Positions 56,717-64,000 of a stretch of DNA of 64,000 bases are shown piece after piece. The notes under the pieces are model-generated. The model was given only the letters and a program-made list of their open reading frames with translations, searched no databases and was not told the origin of the DNA. A program made the translations under genes and the position numbers. Location: contig NC_079501.1 of the NCBI RefSeq assembly GCF_030052815.1, positions 43,209,593 to 43,273,592 of the forward strand, in the 5' to 3' direction. How positions within the stretch are numbered: the first letter of the stretch is position 1; every line of letters starts with the position of its first letter. The stretch is from Hevea brasiliensis. Taxonomy: Eukaryota; Streptophyta; Magnoliopsida; Malpighiales; Euphorbiaceae.

Positions 56717-56913
56717 GACACGTGGCACCATGAGATGGTGACACATGGCATAACACATAAGCTTACCAAATGTTTTTAATCATGTAAGATGATTAAAATC
56801 AAGATTAAATATAGGTTTGACACTTGGCACAATGTGATTGGGTCACTTAAACCTAGAGCTAATCAAAAGGTGACATGTGGCTAGGGTTTAATGTGTTAAC
56901 CTAGCTATTTAAG
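56717..56913 (+). promoter_or_regulatory. copia C promoter region, TATA altered
   Basis: GACACGTGGC G-box/ABRE at 56717-56726. The TATA position 56906-56913 reads TATTTAAG where A and B have TATATAAG, so the core promoter may be weaker. Spacing is the same as in A. Confidence 0.55.
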
Positions 56914-57006
56914 TGTGGTTATGAAAAGAAAACATAACCAGCAGCCTCTCCTCTCAATTTTCACGCCACTTTGAGCCTCTCCAGCTATTTCTCTTCATCT
57001 CTCATC

Positions 57007-57067
57007 AATTCAAAGAGATTAGCCATCAATCTCTTGAATTAAGAACACTAGAAATTGTTTCTAGTGT
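57007..57067 (+). other. tandem stem-loops in copia C LTR
   Basis: Stem I: 57007-57020 pairs with 57028-57040 (13 pairs, one bulged A, 7-base loop). Stem II: ACACTAGAAA (57045-57054) pairs perfectly with TTTCTAGTGT (57058-57067) round a 3-base loop. Confidence 0.65.
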
Positions 57068-57476
57068 CCTGTTTACATCTCTAATCTCTTAAAAGGCAGA
57101 ACTTGAATTTCTAATTAATAGAAAAGGCTTTAGAAGCTGTTCAAGGGCTGCCATAGGTGTTCTTGGTGTGGACAAGCTAGAGGACAACATCGGTGTCCTG
57201 AAGACGAATCTCAAAGGCGCAGACACGCTGCAGCACATCAAGAGGTTAGTGTAATCGTTCTTGATTTAATCTAGGGTTCTAAAATTAATCTGATTAATTT
57301 TAAAATCTTAAATGGCAAATACAGATCCAAAAATATATTAAAAGAGTTTTAATATGTTGTTTATCATTGAAATCAAATAGATAAAAATAAATCTTGCATG
57401 GTGCATGTGACCCTAGGTGAAAATTTTTGAATTCAATGGTATAATCTTGTGTTTTTCACGCTTCCATTCCTTCAAT

Positions 57477-57489
57477 TGGTATCAGAGCC
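57477..57489 (+). other. primer binding site, copia C
   Basis: TGGTATCAGAGCC two bases after the 5' LTR, complementary to initiator methionine tRNA. Confidence 0.93.
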
Positions 57490-59255
57490 ACTATATTTGC
57501 CATTTAGATTGTTGATTATATGATTTAATTGTGTGTTTGATCATGAGATCAAGAGATTCATTGCTGGTTGGATCAAGAGGTGTGGCGGCACACATGGTGA
57601 AGATGGTGGCGGCAACAATGGTTCCATGGGTGGTTCAAGGTTTGGCTTTTAATTCTGCAATTGTTGTATGATCTAAGGCCTATTCTTTGACTAATTAAAG
57701 TGTTGAATTAGTTGTTTTAATCACACAATTAAATTATGATTCAAATCAAAATTTTAAAAATTGTTTGAATGTGATTTAAATCTGAATTTTAAAAGTTGTT
57801 TGAATATGATTCAAATCTGAATTTTTAAAGTTGTTTGAATCATATTTAAATCTAATTTTTTAAAATTGATTCAATAAAATTCAGATCTGATTTTTTAAAA
57901 AATATTTGAATGTGATTCAAATCTGATTTTTTAAAAAATGTTTGAATGTGATTCAAATCTGAATTTTTGAAGTTGTTTGAATGTGATTCAAATCTGAATT
58001 TTTAAATTTGTTTGAATGAGATTCAAATCTGAATTTTTAAATTTATTTGAATCATATTCAAATCTGGATTTTTAAGTTGAATATGAGATATTCAATTTAA
58101 TTTAAGTATGTATGTTTTATTTAATTGTTAAATAGTGATATGCATGATGGATGATCATGGACTATAAAAGACCAATGTGATTGGATTTATTTCTTTTATG
58201 TTTCTTTGGGATTGTAAATTAATTAATTTATTTTAATTTATTTTGGGCATGTATTATTAAGTTTGTAATAATTTTTGGGTTTTAATTTCATTTATTTAAG
58301 TTCTTGTAAATTCGCCTTGATATGCCAAGGATTACTATGTAATATTGGATTGCAAGAAGTTCAAGGAGGTCAAGAGCATTGGTGGGACCAGTGGGAGGAA
58401 TTCAAGATCAAGTGTTGATTATGTACTCCTTCAGCAACTCTTGTAAAATGAATGAATGAAATGCACCTAGGAATGCCCTGATTCAATTCTTGGTGGCTCA
58501 GAATTGAATCCCTTAGAAAGTCCATGATCATACCATATTTACTGCTTATCCATGAATGCATGAGATGTATGGGAATGTATGCAATTATATGATATATGCA
58601 TGCTAAATGGATAATGTGCAAAGTGAGACCTTAATAGTAATTAGGATGGCTATAAAATCTTCCAAACAAATGATTAAGTTGGAAATGCTATAATTAAAGT
58701 AATTATAACATAAGCCCTCCATTGGGGCAATTATTTTAAGAAATTTTAAATAGTTGCATGAGATGCAATTAATTTAAGAGATTTTCTTAAGAATAATTGT
58801 TAAGCATGAGATGTTGTAAATATGTAAATGGTTTAGTGGCCAATATTGGATGTACCTGAGGACATTAAAATTATTTGCATAATTCTTGGCTCAATGGGAT
58901 CAACTTAACTAATGCAAGATAAGTCAATAATGGATGTACCTGAGATTTTGAGCATTAGGGGCTAGGTAAAGGATTGAACCTCACATGAGATGTGATGGGC
59001 AAGGAGTTGCTCAGTTATAGTTTATTGTAATTCCAATAATGGATGTACCCGAGGATGATCAATAGAATTATAAGAATTCAATCACCCACTAGAAATCCAT
59101 CCAACTAGGATTTCCGTTTTCTACTTTGGAAGTGTAGGATTCGCTAAGTTAGTGGGAGGATCAATTTGATTAAAAGACCATAATCATTTTGGTTAATTAC
59201 ATGATACATTTACTAATTAATCTGTTTATTTTCTGCGATTAATTTTACGATAAAA
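57490..59255 (+). other. copia C 5' leader
   Basis: No protein match on either strand. Contents in order: a short G-rich part (57590-57650, GGTGTGGCGGCACACATGG), the 35-base tandem repeats, an AT-rich part, then three copies of CCAATA(A)TGGATGTACCTGAG at 58840-58861, 58924-58944 and 59033-59054 before the gag ATG. It matches the B leader. The open frame on the opposite strand (58370-58621) has no known match. Confidence 0.75.
57761..58076 (+). repeat. 35-base tandem repeats in copia C leader
   Basis: About nine units, each TTGTTTGAATGTGATTCAAA then TCTGAATTTTTAAAG or a close variant, head to tail. The units differ from one another by 3-8 bases. Confidence 0.85.
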
Positions 59256-60180
59256 ATGAGCACAAAACAACCACCACCATCCAATATCCTTGCAAGCATA
59301 CTTGATCACAATAGGTTGACAGACCAAATCTGATTGGCTAAGAAATTTGAAACTTGTCCTGAACCTTGAACATATAGGATATGTTCTAGATTCAAATGTT
59401 CCTTGTCCATTACCTCTAGAGGCCACACAAGAGGAACATTAAACTTTGGACAGTTGGAAGGAGCATGATATGAGAGCTAAGTGTTACATGCTTGCTTCCA
59501 TGAGTAATGAGTTACAGAAGCAACATGAGAACATGCAGAGTGCTAGTGAGATCCTCCTTCACCTATAAGAGTTATATAGTGAGCACAGCAAGAATGCTAG
59601 GTATGAGATATCTAGACAGCTATTCCGTATGAGGATGTCTGAGGGATGTAATGTTGGGGATCATGTCCACCAGATGATTCGGCTGATTGAGCAGTTGGAA
59701 CATCTTGACTTCAACATGGATTTCCAACTACAAAGGGATTTGATCCTTCAGTCCCTTCCTGAGTCTTTTGGGAATTTTGTAACAAATTTCCATATGACTA
59801 AACAGGAATGCACCTTAGCTGAATTACTCAACATGCTGGTTATTGCCCAAAAGAATATGCCAGGCAATAAAGGAAAAGAGGTAGCTTTGGTTGCATCTTC
59901 TTCTGCTGGAAAGTCCAACAAGAAGAAGGGCAATAAGAAAAAGAAACCTCAGATTCCTGGTCCTTCTAAGAAAATAGCTAAACAGAAAGGAAAGACTAAA
60001 GCTGATGGAGGCAAAGGAAAGTGTTTCCACTGCCAGAAGGATGGGCACTGGAAAAGGCGCCTGCAGTATCTTGCTTCTCAAGGACAAGAAGGATACACCT
60101 TCGGAAGGTATGTCCATATCTTGTTATTTAGATTCGATGATACTCATAGTTCATCTACGACTTGGGTTTTAGATATCGGT
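59256..60180 (+). pseudogene. copia C gag and protease start
   Basis: ATG at 59256 reads MSTKQPPPSNILASILDHNR then runs to an in-frame TGA where a few bases of LTGPNLSDW are missing (about 59320-59335). Gag resumes NLKLVLNLEHIGYVLD, further stops at 59440 and 59567, then an open stretch from 59629: MRMSEGCNVGDHVHQMIRLI, ESFGNFVTNFHMTKQECTLA, a lysine-rich stretch and the knuckle CFHCQKDGHWKR, whose last Cys is lost by a rearranged aaggcgcctgcag. The protease start reads TWVLDIG instead of WVLDTG. Confidence 0.85.
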
Positions 60181-60474
60181 GCGGTTCTCACATTTCTAAT
60201 GATATGCAGAACTAGCAAACAAGATGGCGACTTGCATTCTCAAGATATTAGAGTCCGGATTGGCAATGGCTCAACTGTTGAAGCTTTAGCCATAGGATCT
60301 AAATCTTTTTACATGTTTGGACATGTTTTGTGTTTGGATAATATTTTATATGTACCTGATGCTTTTAAGAACATCATTTCTATATCTAGTTTGACTAGAA
60401 ATGGCTATGAAGTTTAATTCACAGATGATGTTTGCAATATTTATTTTGGAAATAAATATGTTGGTTCGGGTTAT
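60181..60474 (+). pseudogene. copia C protease body
   Basis: After the altered active site the frame is shifted, then restored by a compensating indel near 60230: DIRVRIGNGSTVEALAIGSK, FYMFGHVLCLDNILYVPDAF, KNIISISSLTRNGYEV and a TAA at 60415-60417, where A reads a sense codon (CAG). It continues FTDDVCNIYFGNKYVGSGY. Confidence 0.8.
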
Positions 60475-61488
60475 ATGAATGATGGTCTTTATTATTTGGA
60501 TAATAATGACAAACACAAATTGAATGCAAGTGATCTAAAAGAACACAATGCCATGGTGAAAACCAACTCAAGTTCAAAATATATTTGGCACTTAAGGTTA
60601 TGTCATGTTGCAGAAGATAGGATTGCAAAATTGGAGAAAATGGGGATTTTATCCTCATTGGGCTCTGAGCCTACTCCAACTTGTGAATCTTGCCTTCAGG
60701 GCAAAATGACTAGATCACCCTTTGTTGGACAAGGGCTAAGAGCTGAAAATATTTTGGAGCTAATACATAGTGATGTATGTGGTCCATTTAAAGAAATGGC
60801 TAGAGGGGGCTTTCATTATTTTATTACCTTTACTGATGATAAATCAAGGTTTGGGTATTTGTATTTGATGAAATACAAATATGAATCCTTTGAAAAGTTC
60901 AAAGAATTTAAATCTGAAGTAGAAAATCAAACCGGAAAGAGTATTAAAGCTCTTCGATCAGATCGTGGAGGTGAATATTTGAGTACTGAATTTGATGAAT
61001 ACTTGAGAGAGCATGGCATTGTTTCTCAGCTGACTCCTCCAGGAACGCCACAACTAAATGGTGTATCTGAAAGGAGAAATCGTACCCTATTGGATATGGT
61101 ACGTAGTATGATGAGCTATACTGATATGCCAATCTTCTTTTGGGGATTTGCATTAGAATCAGCTTTGTATATTCTGAATAGGATTCCATCAAAATCAGTT
61201 TCTTCCACACCTTATGAGATATGGCATGGAAGAAAACCAAGTCTTAAGCATGTTAAGATTTGGGGTTGTCCAGCTTATATCAAAAAGCTGAACACTGATA
61301 AATTGGAGACCAGATCAGAAAAAGGTCGATTTGTTGGATATCCAAAAGATAGTTTTGGATATTATTTTTATTTGCCTACTTCACAAAAGGTTGTGATAAG
61401 TAGAGATGCCACATTTCTTGAACAACAGTTTGTTCAAGAAGGAGGCAAAGGAAGGCAAATAGAGTTAGAATTGGAGAATTCTGACTAA
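60475..61488 (+). pseudogene. copia C integrase, mostly intact
   Basis: 338-codon open stretch, the longest intact block of this family here: MNDGLYYLDNNDKHKLN, YIWHLRLCHVAEDRIAKLEK with the HHCC site completed by CESCLQGK, ELIHSDVCGPFKEMARGGFH (first Asp), RFGYLYLMKYKYESFEKFKE, ALRSDRGGEYLSTEFDEYLR (second Asp), TPPGTPQLNGVSERRNRTLL (Glu), WGFALESALYILNRIPSKSV, IWGCPAYIKKLNTDKLETRS, GRFVGYPKDSFGYYFYLPTS. It ends at TAA (61486-61488) where A reads CAA. The catalytic triad is present. It would insert the cDNA. Confidence 0.9.
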
Positions 61489-62028
61489 CCAACAGATCAG
61501 ATGGATATAGATCCATCTAGTCAACCAATACCCGTTGATGAAACATCTACAGCTGTTCCTCGTAGAACAACCAAGGTATCTCACCCACCAGTGAGATATG
61601 GTTTTCTTCATGAAGAAGAACAAGAGTTGTCTACTCATGAAGAAGTAGATCATGGAGATGATCCACTTACCTATGAAGAAGCTATATCAGATATAGAATC
61701 TTCAAAATGGATTGATGCTATGAAATCCGAGATTGATTCCATGTATAAGAATCAAGTTTGGGATCTTGTTGACCAACCTGAAGGTATTGTACCTATAGGG
61801 AACAAATGGGTTTTCAAGAAGAAAATTGGTTCTGATGGAAAGGTAGAGACCTATAAGGCAAGGCTAGTAGCGAAAGGGTTTCGCCAAAGGCAAGGAATAG
61901 ACTATGAGGAGACTTTCTACTTTGTTGCCATGCTTAAATCAATTAGGATTTTATTAGCAATAGTGCATACTATGATTATGAGATTTGGCGGATGGATGTC
62001 AAAACACCTTTCTCAATGGATACATTGA
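61489..62028 (+). pseudogene. copia C RT N-terminal part
   Basis: [124 protein letters not shown], then a lost base (tagtgcatac for tagctgcatac at about 61962) shifts the frame. The acidic residue of the DVKTAFL motif is reached only in the next frame. Confidence 0.87.
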
Positions 62029-62694
62029 AGAAAACATTTTCATGGAACAACCAAGGGTATTTGAATCCCAAGATGGTTCCAAGGTATGCAAGCTAAAGCG
62101 ATCCATTTATGGGTTGAAACAAGCTTCGAGGAGTTGGAACATCCGTTTTGATGAAGCCATTAAATCTTTTGGTTTTATCAAAAATGAGGATGAGCCATGT
62201 GTATATAAGAAGGTTAGTGACAGTGCTATCACTTTCCTTGTCTTATATGTGGATGACATACTGTTGATGGGTAATGATACAGGTATGTTGACGACTATAA
62301 AGGTATGGTTGTCAAATACATTCTCCATGAAAGACTTAGGGGAGGCAACCTATATTCTTGGGATTCGCATCTATAGAGATAGAGCGAAAGAATAATTGGT
62401 TTATCCCAAAGTCTATACTTGGAAAAGGTGTTAAAGAGGTTTAACATGCTTGATTCCAAGAGAGGATTGTTACCAGTGAGACATGGTATCCACCTTTCTA
62501 AAGAGATGTCTCCAAAGACACCTAAAGAAAGAGATAAGATGGCCAGGATTCCATATGCTTCGGCTATTGGAAGTTTAATGTATGCAATGTTGTGTACTAG
62601 GCCGGATATCGCATATGCTGTTAGTTTGACTAGCGGTATAAATCCAATCCAGTTTGGAACATGGATAATCACAAGAATATCCTTAAGTACTTGA
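61985..62694 (+). pseudogene. copia C reverse transcriptase core
   Basis: 62000-62395 reads TFLNGYIEENIFMEQPRVFE, VCKLKRSIYGLKQASRSWNI, LVLYVDDILLMGNDTGMLTT (YVDD active site, about 62247-62258) and TFSMKDLGEATYILGIRIYR. One A is missing near 62390 (gagcgaaagaataa), shifting to 62396-62694: MEKVLKRFNMLDSKRGLLPV, RIPYASAIGSLMYAMLCTRP and DIAYAVSLTS, then the frame fails at 62634 (tagcggtat for tagcaggtat). Confidence 0.87.
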
Positions 62695-63222
62695 GAAGAA
62701 CTAAGGATTTATTCTTGATTTATGGAGGTGGAGACTTGCAATTGGATGGTTATCGATTTCGATTTCCAATCAGATATTGATGATAGAAAGTCTACCTCGA
62801 TATGTGTTCATTTGTAATGGAGGTGCGATCGGTTGGAAGAGTTCCAAACAAAGCACGATTGCAGATTCCACTCATCGAGGTGAGTATATTTGCATCGATC
62901 GAGATCGCAAAAGAAGCTATTTGGATAAAGAAGTTCATGTGAGAACTTACGGAGTTCCTTCCATTGAGTCGAGTTCAACTACATCAGTAACAACAATGGA
63001 GCAAATCATACTGAGCTAAGGAACTAAGGTCTCACCTAATCCAAACACATAGAAAGGCGCTACCACATTATCGGAGAAATAGTTGACGAGGCGATGTAGC
63101 CATGCAGAAAATAGCATCACCGAAAATCCAACCGATCCATTCACTAAGCCTATGTCACGGACTCGATTAGACCGACATCTTGAGAAGATAGGTCTTAGAT
63201 ATTGTAATGAATGGCTCTAGTG
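62695..63222 (+). pseudogene. copia C RNase H, heavily damaged
   Basis: Recognisable by nucleotide match to A and B (ctaaggatttattcttgat..., aatggaggtg, ccattgagtc, cacatagaaaggcgctacca) but split by more than ten small indels, most at former CAG or CTG sites. Protein fragments are FICNGGAIGWKSSKQSTIAD and the tail LEKIGLRYCNEWL with stop at 63220-63222. Catalytic acids cannot be followed in one frame. Confidence 0.85.
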
Positions 63223-63224
63223 CT

Positions 63225-63234
63225 AGTGGGAGAT
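63225..63234 (+). other. polypurine tract, copia C
   Basis: AGTGGGAGAT before the 3' LTR start. Confidence 0.88.
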
Positions 63235-64000
63235 TGTTAGTAGTATGCCCTAGAGCATATCATTTAGTTTGTATCTTGTACATAATTTTATTAATAAAAG
63301 GCATTTCCACTTTTCCGTTTACATAATATATTTATGTGTAATAGAAAAGGTCCATTGCTATTTTGTTAGAAATATTATTCTTAAGTTGTTAAGAATATGA
63401 GTGACAATATTTCTAGCACAAAGTATCATAAATAAGTTCACAATCGAGGATACTTCATAATAAGGACATGACTTATCCAGAAAGATTGTATTCATGTTTG
63501 TTCCCAAGTTATTTATATGAGATATAAATAAGATGGAATGGTGAGTCTCATGCCATATAACAAACATGATAGGCACTTATAAATGATAAGTAGGCCGAAC
63601 CAGTGACGCTTATGACAAGCACATAGAGTTTACTCTTGTCAATGTTTTGTCATAAATCATATCAGTGCATATAATCTTTAGACCTAAGATAGCACAGTTA
63701 TCTTGTATATAGGTAGTTTGAGTTTGATACTGCTTTCATACTTGTACTATGTATGGGTATATGGGCATGTGTTGGCTCCTACTAGTTATATATGGAGGTA
63801 GGTGTTGATCAAGATGGAATCTGTTCCTTTAAGTAAATAGAGATAAAATCCTATGTTCATTTAATTGTTCTTGATGTTTCAAGTTCCTGGCCAAGATAGA
63901 TAGATTTATTCAGAAAAGAGTTTCTGATGAGAAAAATCTTTTTAATCAAGAACTGGAATTAAAAGAGAACATAATATTCATAGCAAATGGAGTTTGACAT
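63235..64000 (+). repeat. copia C 3' LTR, cut by window end
   Basis: First 766 bases, TGTTAGTAGTATGCCC onward, nearly the same as 55372-56137. The promoter region lies beyond the edge. Confidence 0.93.

Larger units (their letters stand above)
55372..57474 (+). repeat. copia C 5' LTR
   Basis: 2,103 bases, TGTTAGTAGTATGCCC to ...CATTCCTTCA. Same landmarks as A and B: AT-rich TTAATTAA block (about 56430-56640), G-box, TATA position and stem-loops. No genes. Confidence 0.95.
55372..64000 (+). mobile_element. Ty1/copia element C, 3' end outside window
   Basis: 5' LTR 55372-57474, primer site, 1.8 kb leader, gag-PR-IN-RT-RNase H (59256-63222), polypurine tract and the first 766 bases of the 3' LTR. 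It is inserted in the RT region of F; TTCTT (55367-55371) is the expected duplication. About 15-17 differences are seen by eye between the two LTRs over 766 bases, so insertion is fairly recent. Most of integrase is open, but gag, protease, RT and especially RNase H have breaks, many concentrated in three patches with CAG/CTG-to-CG changes. Confidence 0.93.

Noticed and set aside
57761..58076. CRISPR-like array
   Set aside because: The units are head to tail without unique spacers, diverged, and lie in the leader of a plant retrotransposon.
58370..58621. Minus-strand open frame in the copia C leader
   Set aside because: Low complexity and no family match; the same stretch in B is not kept as a reading frame.

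Overview
The window is plant nuclear DNA, AT-rich, with no host gene that I can support. Essentially every base can be assigned to LTR retrotransposons of two superfamilies. One is Ty1/copia: one family with about 2.1 kb LTRs and a TGGTATCAGAGCC primer site. The other is Ty3/gypsy chromoviruses: long 3.1-3.6 kb LTRs, TGTAACACCC...GGGTGTTACA/TGACA ends and a chromodomain at the C-terminus of integrase, which fits the Tekay/Del branch. The genome is probably a eudicot. A Euphorbiaceae tree or shrub such as Hevea or Manihot is only a guess. The setting is probably silent, repeat-rich heterochromatin.

The layout is a nest. The oldest layer is a minus-strand gypsy pol gene (F) whose visible pieces are 54281-55371 and 36245-36855; both of its ends lie outside the window. 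Three insertions split it. (1) Plus-strand chromovirus composite G, 36856-54280, flanked by TTCTA on both sides. (2) Plus-strand copia C, from 55372 past the right end. (3) H, another LTR family, of which only 35959-36244 is visible. H is cut by minus-strand chromovirus E, whose 5' LTR is 32799-35958 and whose partial 3' LTR is 8064-8817. E in turn carries copia B (minus, 19394-29361, duplication CTGCT), the gag-only chromovirus D (minus, 9905-19030, duplication GTCAA) and, in its 3' LTR, copia A (plus, 2466-8063). Copia A is cut at 2465/2466 by a D-type LTR (1311-2465), which is itself cut by a G-type LTR (1-1310). That makes about five levels of insertion.

All coding regions are decayed. 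Gag, protease, integrase, reverse transcriptase and RNase H can be read in pieces in the usual order for each superfamily (copia: gag-PR-IN-RT-RH; gypsy: gag-PR-RT-RH-IN-chromodomain), but stops and frameshifts break every copy. B and C look youngest from LTR similarity; F is oldest from nesting. No element looks able to move by itself.

Points for a second look: covarying tandem stem-loops in the chromovirus LTRs; a separate pair of stem-loops downstream of the TATA box in the copia LTRs; an intron-like 75-base insert in the integrase of E; a 58-base-arm inverted repeat beside a TATA box in G; the five-part LTR array of G; the gag-only element D with a remnant chromodomain; and clusters of CAG/CTG-to-CG changes confined to patches of copia C.
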